Shown piece by piece: positions 45,004 through 54,869 of a stretch of DNA of 64,000 bases; the first letter of the stretch is position 1; each line of letters starts with the position of its first letter. The stretch spans positions 1 to 64,000 of the forward strand of contig NZ_JGYS01000008.1 in the NCBI RefSeq assembly GCF_000741175.1, in the 5' to 3' direction. The translations under genes were made by a program, and so were the position numbers. A model generated the notes under the pieces. That model was given only the letters and a program-made list of their open reading frames with translations. It was not told the DNA's origin and searched no databases. The stretch is from Bifidobacterium callitrichos DSM 23973. Its GTDB lineage: Bacteria; Actinomycetota; Actinomycetes; Actinomycetales; Bifidobacteriaceae.

Positions 45004-47856
45004 ATGGCACTTGCACTGTATCGACGTTATCGCCCGGACACGTTCGAGGGAGTAATCGGGCAGGATCAGGTCACCGTACCGCTGATGCGGGCGCTGGACG
45101 AGGGCAAGCTCACTCACGCGTACCTGTTCTCCGGCCCGCGAGGCTGCGGCAAGACCAGCTCCGCCCGTATTCTCGCCCGATGCGTGAACTGCGAGAAGGG
45201 ACCGACCTCGCATCCGTGCGGCGAGTGCGAGTCCTGCAAGGATCTCGCCACCGGCGGCCCGGGGTCGATCGATGTGGTCGAGATCGACGCGGCGTCGCAC
45301 AACGGCGTCGACGATGCGCGCGAACTGCGTGAACGCGCAGGATTCGCCCCCGCACGCGACCGGTACAAGATCTTCATCCTCGACGAGGCCCATATGGTCA
45401 CGCCGCAGGGATTCAACGCGCTGCTCAAGATCGTCGAGGAGCCGCCCGAGCATGTGATGTTCATCTTCGCCACCACCGAACCCGACAAGGTGATCGGCAC
45501 CATCCGCTCGCGTACCCACCACTATCCGTTCAGGCTCGTTCCGGCCGAGATCATGGGGCCGTACCTCGAGAAGATCTGCGATGAGGAGCACATCAAGCCC
45601 GAACCGGGCGTGCTTCGGCTCGCGATGCGCGCCGGTGGCGGATCGGTGCGAGACACGCTGTCCGTACTGGATCAGCTGATGGTCGGCTCGATCGACGGCG
45701 TGATCACGCACGACGCCTCCGTGGCGCTGCTCGGCTTCACGCCCGAGGCGCTCATCGGCGAGGCGATCGACGCGGTGATCGACAGGAACGGCAAGGACCT
45801 GTACGCAGTCATCCAGAAGGTCGTGGTCGGCGGCTTCGATCCGCGCCGATTCGTCGAGGATCTGCTCGCCCGCGTGCGTGACCTGCTGGTGCTCACATTG
45901 GCGGGGGATCGGGCGGAAAGCGTACTGTCCGACACCGCCGAGGCCGAGGAGATGGGCGATCTGCATCGTCAGGCGGCCGCGCTGGGGCTTGGTGCGCTCA
46001 CCGCCATGGCCGACATCATCAACGACACGCTGGGTGCGATGACCGGTGCGATCTCGCCGCGCATGCGCCTGGAGCTGCTGGCGGCGAGGCTGCTCGCCGG
46101 AGCGGAGACCGGATTCGCGGCTCCGGCCCCTGCCACGGTCGGCAGCGGCGCGGGCAACGGCATGGGGGGCGCGCAGGCTGCGCCCGGTGCCGGGGCTTCC
46201 GGTGGTTTCGCCGGTGCGGCGCGTAACGCCGGGGGCGCTCGCGGAAACGCCGGTGGCGTCGGTGGGTTCGCCGGTGCCGCGCGCAATCAACAGGCTGCTG
46301 CCGGTGCTGCTGCCGGTGCCGGCAAAGTCGGTATCTCGACAGCGGTGGCCTCGCATGGCGACGGCTCCGTGAATGCTGCGACTTCCGTCGCGACCTCGGC
46401 CTCGGCCTCGACCTCAAGTGTCGAGGCGCCCGTCAATGGGCCCGCGTCGACGACAGCCGGCAATAACACCCCTCAGGCCGCTGCCGCCGCCCCTGCGGCA
46501 CCCGACAATCGCACTCCCGATCAGAAGTGGGATGCTCTGGTCGCGTCGTTGCCCGACGACGTACGCCGATACGTCACCCGCGACAAGGTGCTGCGCATCA
46601 GCCTGCGTCCGTACAAGCAGACCGGCCGGATGAGGCTGTGGCTGAAGTTCGACAAGCCCCTCAGCAAGTATGCCTTCGCACTGGCCGTGGCCTCCGAAGA
46701 GGTCGACGGCAGCAACAAGGTCGTGTCCATCCTGCGCTCCGAAGTGCGCAAGGTGTTCGGCGAGCAGACCGAGATCGCCCCGACCCCCACCACCGACGAC
46801 GGTCAGAAGACACCGGCCTTCAGCAAACTGCCGATGGGTGAGCAGCAGCGCATCAAGGCGCAGCTGCTGCAGGAGAACCTCAAGGCGGCCGCCAGTCTGA
46901 CCGCCACGGCCGAGTCTGCTGCTTCGTCGGGGAACGGCGGTCAGGAGTCGAGTCGTGAGCACGCCGCTCAGAGCGCGCATACGGCCGGCACCTCGTCGGA
47001 CGATGATGAAGCTCACCGAGCTCGGTCCGCCGCACTGTCGGCGTTGGATGACGACGACCCGTGGGCGCATCCGACGCTGACGAAGCCTGCTGCATCACCG
47101 ATCGGCTCCCCGGCCGGAGTCGGTGGTGACAAGAGTTCCAGCGGCAATGGTCCGAGTGCCAGTGCCGGCGAATCCAATGGGAGCGAACACCATCACAAGC
47201 ATGTGGCGGTTCCCGATCTGAGTGACGGCATCGATCCATGGGCGCAGCCCGCAGCCATGCCTAAGCCCGGAAACGTCGGAGCCGGGCACGGCGTCGGTGA
47301 TCGTTCGGTCATGCCTGGACAGTCTGAAACCGATACCGGCAACAATGCTCGGATGGCCGGACGTTCGGCTGGCACCCCGGCCGTTCCGGCCGCTCAGAAT
47401 GGTCAGGGCGATGATCCGTGGAACCGTACCATGCGTCCGACAGGAGCGACTGGCTCTGGATCGCAGATGCCGGTTCCGAACGAGCCGGACGACCCATGGA
47501 AGGACGTGCCTCCGCCCAGCGAACCGGACGATCCGTGGAATACGCCCTCGGATGTTTCACGTGAAACACCGGCGAAGCCCACTGGCGCCGCAGGTGTTGG
47601 CGGCGGGGCGGCCGTTGATGCGGGGGCTGATCCTTGGAACGTCGCCCGGTCGCAGTCGCCCGCGTCTGCAGAACCGCAGGTCTCCGCGGACGAGGATGAA
47701 TACTCGATGGACGACCAGTCGCTCGGCGAGGCCACCGCAATGGATCGGAACGAGCTGCTGCGGATGTTCGAAGTGAAGAAGGTCGAACAGTTCGCCGCCG
47801 ACGATCCGCACAACCCGCGCAACGTCCATCCGGCACCCAAGCATGACGACGAGTGA
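45004..47856 (+). CDS. dnaX: DNA polymerase III gamma/tau subunit
   Basis: The clamp-loader ATPase, 950 residues, longer than the common 550-700. AAA+ core: Walker A GPRGCGKTSSA (about residue 45), the four-cysteine zinc module (CVNCEKGPTSHPCGECESC), DEAHMVTPQGFNALLKIVEEPPEHV and TRTHHYPFR. Residues about 370-500 are a Gly/Ala/Ser-rich linker. A conserved tau-like domain follows (DQKWDALVASLPDDVRRYVTRD). The tail (about 620-950) is disordered and holds six DPW motifs at about 686, 743, 805, 830, 842 and 877. A parS-like site lies in this tail. recR follows, the usual pairing. Confidence 0.95.
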   Translation: MALALYRRYRPDTFEGVIGQDQVTVPLMRALDEGKLTHAYLFSGPRGCGKTSSARILARCVNCEKGPTSHPCGECESCKDLATGGPGSIDVVEIDAASHNGVDDARELRERAGFAPARDRYKIFILDEAHMVTPQGFNALLKIVEEPPEHVMFIFATTEPDKVIGTIRSRTHHYPFRLVPAEIMGPYLEKICDEEHIKPEPGVLRLAMRAGGGSVRDTLSVLDQLMVGSIDGVITHDASVALLGFTPEALIGEAIDAVIDRNGKDLYAVIQKVVVGGFDPRRFVEDLLARVRDLLVLTLAGDRAESVLSDTAEAEEMGDLHRQAAALGLGALTAMADIINDTLGAMTGAISPRMRLELLAARLLAGAETGFAAPAPATVGSGAGNGMGGAQAAPGAGASGGFAGAARNAGGARGNAGGVGGFAGAARNQQAAAGAAAGAGKVGISTAVASHGDGSVNAATSVATSASASTSSVEAPVNGPASTTAGNNTPQAAAAAPAAPDNRTPDQKWDALVASLPDDVRRYVTRDKVLRISLRPYKQTGRMRLWLKFDKPLSKYAFALAVASEEVDGSNKVVSILRSEVRKVFGEQTEIAPTPTTDDGQKTPAFSKLPMGEQQRIKAQLLQENLKAAASLTATAESAASSGNGGQESSREHAAQSAHTAGTSSDDDEAHRARSAALSALDDDDPWAHPTLTKPAASPIGSPAGVGGDKSSSGNGPSASAGESNGSEHHHKHVAVPDLSDGIDPWAQPAAMPKPGNVGAGHGVGDRSVMPGQSETDTGNNARMAGRSAGTPAVPAAQNGQGDDPWNRTMRPTGATGSGSQMPVPNEPDDPWKDVPPPSEPDDPWNTPSDVSRETPAKPTGAAGVGGGAAVDAGADPWNVARSQSPASAEPQVSADEDEYSMDDQSLGEATAMDRNELLRMFEVKKVEQFAADDPHNPRNVHPAPKHDDE
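47553..47568. promoter_or_regulatory. parS-like ParB-binding site inside dnaX
   Basis: TGTTTCACGTGAAACA is a perfect 16-bp palindrome and matches the ParB-binding parS consensus (GTTTCACGTGAAAC in Actinobacteria, TGTTNCACGTGAAACA in Bacillus). It encodes residues DVSRET of the disordered DnaX tail, where sequence is free to vary. ParB sites cluster near the origin, which fits dnaX and the DnaA boxes in this window. Confidence 0.85.
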
Positions 47857-47939
47857 CGGGGCTGGCGCGAATGGCACGGAACGGCACTCGAGCGCGCACA
47901 TGAAGACACGGAATGAACACGTGACAAGGAGGAACGGGC

Positions 47940-48542
47940 ATGGCATTGGCCTATGACGGTGCGATCCAACGGCTCATCGACGCATTCAACAAACTGCCCG
48001 GCATCGGGCCGAAAGGCGCACAGCGCATCGCATTCTACCTGCTGAGCGCCGACGAGCAGGAGGCCGCGGCGCTCGCCGACGCCATCACCGAAGTCAAGGC
48101 GAAGGTGCGCTTCTGCGACATATGCGGCAACGTGTGCGAGACCAGCCCGTGTCCGATCTGTTCCGATCCGCGACGCGACCACACGCTGATCTGCGTCGTC
48201 GAGGAGCCGAAGGACGTGATGAGCATCGAGCGCACGCGTGAATACCGCGGTATGTACCACGTGCTCGGCGGGGCCATCAACCCGATGGCCAACGTCGGGC
48301 CGAGCGATCTGCACATCGCAGGACTGCTCGAACGGCTCAAGGACGACAGTGTCAAGGAGATCATCCTCGCGCTCGACCCGAACATTGAAGGCGAGGCGAC
48401 CACCACGTACCTGAGTCGCCTGATCAGCCCGCTCGGCATCAAGGTCACGCGCCTTGCCAGCGGACTGCCGGTCGGTTCAGATCTTGAATACGCCGACGAG
48501 ATCACGCTCGGCCGCGCGCTCGCCGGCCGCCGCGAGGCATAG
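47940..48542 (+). CDS. recR: Recombination protein RecR
   Basis: A 200-residue recombination mediator that acts with RecO and RecF in gap repair. It has the helix-hairpin-helix [17 protein letters not shown], the zinc finger [16 protein letters not shown] and the Toprim domain [16 protein letters not shown], ending with [25 protein letters not shown] precedes the ATG. It lies downstream of dnaX, as in most bacteria. Confidence 0.97.
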   Translation: MALAYDGAIQRLIDAFNKLPGIGPKGAQRIAFYLLSADEQEAAALADAITEVKAKVRFCDICGNVCETSPCPICSDPRRDHTLICVVEEPKDVMSIERTREYRGMYHVLGGAINPMANVGPSDLHIAGLLERLKDDSVKEIILALDPNIEGEATTTYLSRLISPLGIKVTRLASGLPVGSDLEYADEITLGRALAGRREA

Positions 48543-48722
48543 GAGGACTCATTCGCCGTTCCCTCCGCGTGTCTCCCGGATGTCTCCCCGCCGTCCGCAT
48601 GTTGGGTGAGCGGATGGGGTTCGAGCAGCGAAATCCTTATAATCGTGCCGCTTACGTAGAATAAGCGGACGGAATATCGAGGGGCGCATGCCCCGAAACC
48701 CCCAAGAGAGAAATGGACAGCA

Positions 48723-49487
48723 GTGGCTCTCATCGTACAGAAGTACGGCGGCTCGTCGGTCGCCGATACGGAATCGATCAAACGTGTGGCCAAGCGCGTC
48801 GTCGAGACCAAGAAGAAAGGCAACAAGGTCGCCGTGGTGGTATCCGCAATGGGAGACACCACCGATGATCTCATCGATCAGGCGCTGAGCATCGACTCGA
48901 ACCCGCCCGAGCGCGAGATGGACATGCTCATGACCGCCGGCGAACGCATCTCGATGAGTCTGCTCGCCATGGCCATTCATGCGGAAGGCAGCCGCGCCCA
49001 CTCCTTCACCGGACAGCAGGCCGGCTTCTTCACCGATGCCCGCTATGGCGCGGCCCACATCAAGGCCGTCAAGCCCGACCGCGTGAAGAACGCGCTGTCG
49101 CTGGGAGACGTCGCGATCGTCGCCGGATTCCAGGGCATCAACGCGAAGGGCGACGCCACCACGCTCGGCCGCGGCGGCTCCGATACCTCCGCCGTTGCGC
49201 TCGCCGTTGCGCTCGGCGCCGACATCTGCGAGATCTACACCGACGTGGATGGCATCTTCACCGCCGACCCGCGCATCGTGCCGACCGCACGCCGCATCCC
49301 CTACGTCGGCTACGACGCGATCCTCGAAATGGCATCCTGCGGTTCGAAGGTGCTCGCGCTGCGCTGCGTCGAATACGCGCAGCGATTCAACATGCCTCTG
49401 CATGTGCGCAGCTCCTTCTCCCACCGTCCCGGCACGCTGGTCGTTCCCGAGGGAGTCGACCCGCGCACGCTGCCGAACATCGACTGA
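48723..49487 (+). CDS. Aspartokinase, catalytic subunit (split enzyme)
   Basis: A 254-residue amino-acid-kinase domain that phosphorylates aspartate, the first step to lysine, threonine, methionine and diaminopimelate. It starts [19 protein letters not shown] and has [32 protein letters not shown] and [18 protein letters not shown]. It ends after [11 protein letters not shown], where a single-chain aspartokinase would continue into ACT domains. Those are encoded by the next gene, 75 bp downstream, so the enzyme is split. A small hairpin, GCCGCTTAC with a GTAGAATAAGCGGAC partner, precedes it. Confidence 0.9.
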   Translation: MALIVQKYGGSSVADTESIKRVAKRVVETKKKGNKVAVVVSAMGDTTDDLIDQALSIDSNPPEREMDMLMTAGERISMSLLAMAIHAEGSRAHSFTGQQAGFFTDARYGAAHIKAVKPDRVKNALSLGDVAIVAGFQGINAKGDATTLGRGGSDTSAVALAVALGADICEIYTDVDGIFTADPRIVPTARRIPYVGYDAILEMASCGSKVLALRCVEYAQRFNMPLHVRSSFSHRPGTLVVPEGVDPRTLPNID

Positions 49488-49562
49488 TCGGTCGAGATCA
49501 CGTCGACGGCATCGCACCGACGGTATTGACAACACGTTTACGAAGCAAGACAAGGCAAGACA

Positions 49563-50132
49563 ATGAGCGACAACAACAACGAAAAATCGATGGGCGATCT
49601 GTTCCCGGACCTCGGCCCCGAGGCTCCGGTCATCTCCGGTGTGGCGCATGACCGCAGCGAGGCGCTGGCCACCGTGCGTGGCGTGCCGAACGAGCCGGGC
49701 ATGGCCGCGAAGGTGTTCACCGAGCTGGCGGCCGCCGGCATCAACGTGGACATGATCGTGCAGGCCGGCTCCTCCGCGGGCCTCGCCGACATCTCCTTCA
49801 CCGTGCCGGAGTCGTCCGTCAAGGCGGTGGAGAACGCCCTGATCGATAAGCACGAGGAGCTCGGCTACCGTTCCTTCGATGTGGATACCAAGGTCGGCAA
49901 GGTTGCCGTCGTCGGCGTGGGCATGAAGACCCACTCCGGCCTCGCCGCCAAGTTCTTCCAGGCGCTGAGCGACCACGGCATCAACGTGCTGATGATCTCC
50001 ACCTCCGAGATCCGCATCGCCGCGCTCGTGCCGCTCGACCAGCTCAACGACGCCGTGCGCGCCTTGCACACCGCCTACGGTCTCGACGCCACGCAGGTGG
50101 AGGCCGTCGTCTACGGCGGCACCGGTCGCTGA
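49563..50132 (+). CDS. Aspartokinase regulatory subunit (ACT domains)
   Basis: A 189-residue protein with two ACT-type repeats (RSEALATVRGVPNEPGMAAKVFTELAAAGINVDMIVQ and KVAVVGVGMKTHSGLAAKFFQALSDHGINVLMISTSEIRIAALV). This equals the regulatory half of aspartokinase, which in C. glutamicum is also made as a separate beta chain from an internal start. Here it has its own ATG and a 30-residue N-tail. It should bind lysine or threonine and inhibit the catalytic chain. The gene ends the core block, and the cas island starts 200 bp later. Confidence 0.9.
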   Translation: MSDNNNEKSMGDLFPDLGPEAPVISGVAHDRSEALATVRGVPNEPGMAAKVFTELAAAGINVDMIVQAGSSAGLADISFTVPESSVKAVENALIDKHEELGYRSFDVDTKVGKVAVVGVGMKTHSGLAAKFFQALSDHGINVLMISTSEIRIAALVPLDQLNDAVRALHTAYGLDATQVEAVVYGGTGR

Positions 50133-50317
50133 GCGCAGTGCGCTGACGTATAGTAACGATCCCAGTCGATTGTCACGCTGGGCGGTGGCCATTCCACGAG
50201 TATCTCGAAGATGCTTCCAGCCGGCGACCGTCACCCAGATAACATGCGAAGGGCCTTTTCTCCGCGATGTTGGTCTCCGCGAGGTGAGTCTGACGATCTT
50301 ATGGGCTATAATGGGCT

Positions 50318-50412
50318 TTGCTAATTCTCAATAAGAGTGGACGAGTTAGCCACTTTGATTGCTCAACGGTCTCCAGATCGTAGGGGCGGGTGTTACACCC
50401 GTCCCGTTTTTT
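50318..50412 (+). ncRNA. tracrRNA of the type II-C system
   Basis: The anti-repeat GCTAATTCTCAAT (50320-50332) pairs with the repeat end GTTGGGAATTAGC, with two G-U pairs. It is followed by AAUAAG, a conserved tracrRNA feature, a stem AGUGG (50336-50340) with CCACU (50350-50354), and a strong terminator GGGCGGGTGT/ACACCCGTCCC with TTTTTT ending at 50412. TATAAT (50307-50312) fits a -10 box, giving a start near 50318. A longer form starting upstream is possible because GGGC at 50314 could extend the pairing. It precedes cas9 on the same strand. The spacer 50133-50300 shows nothing else. Confidence 0.85.
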
Positions 50413-50540
50413 ATGAAGGCGATTCTTAGACAGCTTCAGCCTCTCCTGCTGGCCATCCGTGCTCTCTGAAGTTCGCCTCGCATGCCAGCGGAATCAGGTA
50501 ATATGGATGGCACTATTGTTCTCGGGGAAGAGGAATTCAG

Positions 50541-53500
50541 ATGAGTGCAAAGCGTTATCGAGTGGGGATTGATGTTGGACTGAACTCGGTGGGATTGGCC
50601 GCCATCGAGGTTGATGACGCCAATACTCCGATACGTATTCTCAATGCGCAATCAGTTATTCATGACGGCGGGGTCGATCCGACGAGGAACAAGGACGCGG
50701 CTACGCGTAAGAGCGTTTCAGGTGAGAGCCGACGCGCGCGGCGAATGTTGCGTCGGCGTCGCAAGCGTCTTAACCAGCTTGATGAGTTGTTGCAGCGATT
50801 GGGCTATCCGATCATTGACCCTGAGACGTTGGACACTTTCGACGAGTGGAAAATACGTTCTGGCTTGGCCGATGTGTTTATTGAGGATGAAGCCACGCGC
50901 AAGGAAAACATCTCCATTGCCATCAGACATATCGCGCGCCATAGGGGATGGCGCAACCCATATCACCGCGTGGAATCGCTACTGGTGGATAATCCGTATT
51001 CGGAGCAATACCGTGAGCTGAAAACTCGAGCCGAGGCGCAGATCGGACATGCATTAGATGAGGATATGACATCGGCGCAGATCGTTATTGCAGCGTGGCC
51101 TCATAGGACAGTGGATAACGCCCGCTTGCGAACCAGCAGCAAGCGGGGCGAAGGCTTGCTGCCTTCCAAACTGATGCAGGAGGATAACGCCAATGAGCTC
51201 AAGCGTATCTTCTCTGTACAACGTGTTCCGGAATCAGAGGGTGATCTCCTATTCCACGCAATATTCCGCGCGAACTCTCCCAAGGGATCCGCGGAGAAAC
51301 GAGTGGGGCGTGACCCATTTGATGCAGCACAGCCTCGTGCCTTGAAAGCATCGTTGGTGTTCCAACGATACCGGATCGCCAATGTGCTGACGAATCTCCG
51401 TATTCAGGAGAACAAGCAGGAACGGCCTTTGACGATTGAGGAGAAGCAGACGATTTTTGCGATGCTCGTCTCTGATGATTCGAAGGACATTACTTGGGGA
51501 GATGTTGCATCGCATCTCGGATATGAGCGGAGACAGCTTCGGGGCGTTGGGAAAACCACCGAAGACGGCGAGGACCGTATTTCCAGCACCCCGCCTCGAC
51601 TGACCTCTTTCCAGAGGATATGCGAAGCGGACAAGAAGATCGCCAAGCCCTTGCAGGCATGGTGGCAAAACGCCTCAGGGCAGGCACAGGAGTCTATGAT
51701 CAGACTGCTGTCCAATACGGTGGATCTGGATGGTGTCCATGGAGACATCTCATACGAGGAGGCGCTCGACTTCATCGATGGCCTTGACGATGAGGGTTTG
51801 AGCAGACTGGACTCCGTTGATCTTCCTGCAGGTCGAGCCGCATACGGCGAAGAGACGCTACGGAAGCTGACGGAACGCATGCTGACCACCAACGATGACC
51901 TGCACGCCGCACGTAAGGTGTTGTTCCACGTTTCTGATTACTGGAGACCTCCGGCAGATCCCATCGGTGCGTCATTGGGCAATCCCTCTGTAGACAGAGT
52001 ACTGAGAATCGTCAGCCGATGGCTGTCAAATTGCCGTAATCGCTGGGGTACCCCTGTATCGGTACAGATTGAGCATGTGCGTTCCGCGTTCGATTCGGTA
52101 GCTACTGCACGGCAATATGAGCGACGAACCGGCAACAGGAGCGTCTATCGGTCTTCGCTGGCGAAGCAGCTTCGTGAGAGCGAACATCTTGACCGTGTAC
52201 GTAGTGAGGATATTCGTCGTATCGAGGCGATTCAACGGCAGAACGGCGAATGTCTCTATTGCGGACGGCCGATTGCGTTCAGAAACTGCGAAATGGACCA
52301 TATCGTGCCTCGGAAAGGTGCGGGATCGACTAATACGCGGACGAATCTGGCCGCTGTTTGCATCGAATGCAACAGGCTTAAGTCGAACATTCCATTTGCG
52401 GTGTGGGCGGACTCCGAGGCGGCACATGCTCGTGGAGTGAATTTGAAGGAATCCTTGCAGCGGGTCGATCACATGCTCTATGACAGGAACGCTGATACTT
52501 CGCAAACTTGGAGACGGTTCAAGCAGGATGTGAAGATCAGACTGAAGCAGACCTACAGTGATGAGCCAATCGACAATAGGTCCATCGAATCGGTCGCATG
52601 GATGGCCGACGAATTGCATCGTCGTATCGATTGGTATTTCAACGCGGGGCATTATCTTGAGGAGTGCGATGAGCTCCGTCCTCGGATTATGGTGGAGGTC
52701 CGTGTGTTCCAGGGGCGAGTTACAGCTCTTGCTCGTAGAGCGAGTGGTTTGGAAGGCAGGATTCACTTCTTTGGTGCTCGTTACAAGACCCGTTTGGACC
52801 GCCGTCATCATGCGATGGATGCTTCTGTGATCGCCATAATGCGCCCATCCGTGGCACAGACACTTGTGGAACGCGATTCATTGCGTGAGTCACAGTTGAT
52901 TGCAGGACGACTGGCCAACGGTGAGCGGAGCTGGAAGGAATATCCGTATGAAGGCTGTCCGGGATATGTTCCATTCCAACAGTGGCGCGCGGCTATGGAA
53001 TCGTTGTTGGAGCTGCTGAATGATGCCCTTGATCATGATCGGATAGTTGTCCGTCAGCCGATGAGGTTGCAACTGGGCAATTCGATAGCGCATGATGCGA
53101 CGGTCAAGAAGCTACTCCGTGTGCGGCTTGGTGATGCCATGGATGCTGATCTGGTTCGCAGGGCGTCCACACCTGCGTTGTGGTGTGCTCTTACGCGTTT
53201 GCCTGATTTTGATGCCGCAGTCGGTCTGCCCGCGAATGATTCGCGGACGATTGCCGTGCACGGCGTCACGTACTCCGCCAGTGACGAGGTGGAGTTCTTC
53301 GACGGACAGTCGGCGCAACTCGCTGTCCGTGGAGGTTCGGCTGATATTGGTTCGTCGATCCACCATGCGCGTGTCTATCGGTGCTGGAAACAGAACGCCA
53401 AAGGTGTGCGCAAGTACTGGTACGGGATGATTCGCGTGTTCCAAGTGGATTTGCTGCGGGCGCGTGGCGCTGATCTGTTCTCGGAACCGTTGCCGCCTCA

Positions 53501-53954
53501 GTCGGTTTCAATGCGATGGGGTGAGCCTCGGACCGTACAGGCGGTGCAAGCCGGTAATGCCACGTATCTTGGCTGGATGGTTGTCGGCGATGAACTTCGT
53601 GTGGAGTTCCCTCGGGAGACCGCGCTTAATGGGCAGATCGGTGAGTTCGTGGATTGGTGCGATGGCTCTGATTCGGCAAGTACCGCTCAATGTTCATGGG
53701 TGTTGGATGGTTTCTTCTCGAACAAACAACTCAGGCTACATCCGAGACTGCTGGCATCCGAAGGGTTGATGAAACTCGGCAAAAATCAGGAAATACCTGA
53801 TGGAGTTCAGAAAGTCGTAGCTAAGACGGGATGGATATCTACCGTAGATGTCTTTGGAGGCTTTTCCCCAACGGTGATTCGCCGTAACACCTTGGGCGAA
53901 GCGCGGTGGCGTTCGCAGTCCGGTTTGCCATGTTCATGGCGATGGTTTGACTAA
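50541..53954 (+). CDS. cas9: Cas9 nuclease, type II-C
   Basis: A compact 1137-residue Cas9, close in size to the Actinomyces naeslundii enzyme. It has RuvC-I D11 (RVGIDVGLNSVG), an arginine-rich bridge helix (RRARRMLRRRRKRL), RuvC-II E511 (VQIEHVRS), the HNH domain with D586/H587 (EMDHIVPRK) and zinc pairs CLYCG and CIECN, and RuvC-III H756-D760 (HHAMDASVIA). All catalytic residues are present. The C-terminal part should bind the PAM. GAGGAATTC precedes the ATG. Base composition is lower in GC than the flanking core genes, pointing to transfer. Confidence 0.97.
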   Translation: MSAKRYRVGIDVGLNSVGLAAIEVDDANTPIRILNAQSVIHDGGVDPTRNKDAATRKSVSGESRRARRMLRRRRKRLNQLDELLQRLGYPIIDPETLDTFDEWKIRSGLADVFIEDEATRKENISIAIRHIARHRGWRNPYHRVESLLVDNPYSEQYRELKTRAEAQIGHALDEDMTSAQIVIAAWPHRTVDNARLRTSSKRGEGLLPSKLMQEDNANELKRIFSVQRVPESEGDLLFHAIFRANSPKGSAEKRVGRDPFDAAQPRALKASLVFQRYRIANVLTNLRIQENKQERPLTIEEKQTIFAMLVSDDSKDITWGDVASHLGYERRQLRGVGKTTEDGEDRISSTPPRLTSFQRICEADKKIAKPLQAWWQNASGQAQESMIRLLSNTVDLDGVHGDISYEEALDFIDGLDDEGLSRLDSVDLPAGRAAYGEETLRKLTERMLTTNDDLHAARKVLFHVSDYWRPPADPIGASLGNPSVDRVLRIVSRWLSNCRNRWGTPVSVQIEHVRSAFDSVATARQYERRTGNRSVYRSSLAKQLRESEHLDRVRSEDIRRIEAIQRQNGECLYCGRPIAFRNCEMDHIVPRKGAGSTNTRTNLAAVCIECNRLKSNIPFAVWADSEAAHARGVNLKESLQRVDHMLYDRNADTSQTWRRFKQDVKIRLKQTYSDEPIDNRSIESVAWMADELHRRIDWYFNAGHYLEECDELRPRIMVEVRVFQGRVTALARRASGLEGRIHFFGARYKTRLDRRHHAMDASVIAIMRPSVAQTLVERDSLRESQLIAGRLANGERSWKEYPYEGCPGYVPFQQWRAAMESLLELLNDALDHDRIVVRQPMRLQLGNSIAHDATVKKLLRVRLGDAMDADLVRRASTPALWCALTRLPDFDAAVGLPANDSRTIAVHGVTYSASDEVEFFDGQSAQLAVRGGSADIGSSIHHARVYRCWKQNAKGVRKYWYGMIRVFQVDLLRARGADLFSEPLPPQSVSMRWGEPRTVQAVQAGNATYLGWMVVGDELRVEFPRETALNGQIGEFVDWCDGSDSASTAQCSWVLDGFFSNKQLRLHPRLLASEGLMKLGKNQEIPDGVQKVVAKTGWISTVDVFGGFSPTVIRRNTLGEARWRSQSGLPCSWRWFD

Positions 53955-53963
53955 GAGTGCATC

Positions 53964-54869
53964 ATGCAGAGCCAGTGGCGGGTCGTTGATTGCACGGAGA
54001 TGTCCGGCAATATCTCGTATGTACGGGGCTGTATGCGTGTACAACGGGATGCTGTTGATGAGCCGGTGGATGTTCCGTTATCTCAGGTGGCTGTCGTGCT
54101 GCTTGGGCTGCGAATATCATGCTCTGCCTCTGTATTGCATGAGATGGCCCGCTACGGGGTATCGGTCCTGTTGTGCGACTGGCGTGGAGTACCTGATGCG
54201 GCGCTTCACGCTTGGACGAATCTGCCGACTACGGTCACTCGGCGTCAATTGGCGCAAGTCGATATGACGTTGCCTCGTGGAAAGAATGCATGGGGTCGAA
54301 TCGTCCAGGCCAAGATCCGCGGTCAAGCGGCATGCTTGGACGCGCTTGGAATTGATGGGGGAGGATTGTTGCGCGGCATCGCCGCGTCGGTCCGATCCGG
54401 AGACCCCTCGAATTGTGAAGGGCATGCGGCGCGGGAGTATTGGAAACGGGTGTTTCCAGCCGATGAGGAGTTCAAACGAAGCCCAGGTGACGGCCGAGGT
54501 CGTAACGCGCAGTTGGATTATGCCTATATGGTGCTGCGCGGTTTCGCGGTCAAGGCGGTCATATCGGCTGGGTTGATCCCCTCCTTGGGGATGCACCATC
54601 GTAATCGAGGCAATTACTTCTGTCTGGCAGACGACATGCTGGAACCGTATCGTCCGGCAATCGACCGGAGCGTTGCTGAATTGCGGGCGGAAGACGATCT
54701 ATCGGATAAGAGTATAAAGAAGTATCTTGTTGAAGCTGTTAACCAGCAACTCAACGGGACCGGATTGACGATTCCCAGTTCGCTGAATGACTTCGCACAA
54801 CAATATGGCTTGTACTGTGAAGGGCGTGTCGACCGACTCGCGGTGCCCGAATATGCGGGCATCGTATGA
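53964..54869 (+). CDS. cas1: Cas1 integrase
   Basis: A 301-residue Cas1 that inserts new spacers with Cas2. It has the N-terminal beta domain (SCSASVLHEMARYGVSVLLCDWRG), the glutamate-containing segment HAAREYWKRVF, LDYAYMVLRGFAVKAVISAGLIPSLGMHHRN with the catalytic histidine, and CLADDMLEPYRPAIDR with the last acidic residues. It starts 9 bp after cas9 and overlaps cas2 by four bases, so cas9-cas1-cas2 form one operon. Confidence 0.96.
   Translation: MQSQWRVVDCTEMSGNISYVRGCMRVQRDAVDEPVDVPLSQVAVVLLGLRISCSASVLHEMARYGVSVLLCDWRGVPDAALHAWTNLPTTVTRRQLAQVDMTLPRGKNAWGRIVQAKIRGQAACLDALGIDGGGLLRGIAASVRSGDPSNCEGHAAREYWKRVFPADEEFKRSPGDGRGRNAQLDYAYMVLRGFAVKAVISAGLIPSLGMHHRNRGNYFCLADDMLEPYRPAIDRSVAELRAEDDLSDKSIKKYLVEAVNQQLNGTGLTIPSSLNDFAQQYGLYCEGRVDRLAVPEYAGIV

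Noticed and set aside
50133-50300. tRNA or att site at the left edge of the cas island
   Set aside because: No tRNA-like fold or direct repeat shared with the right side near 56800 was found, so the mode of island entry is unknown.
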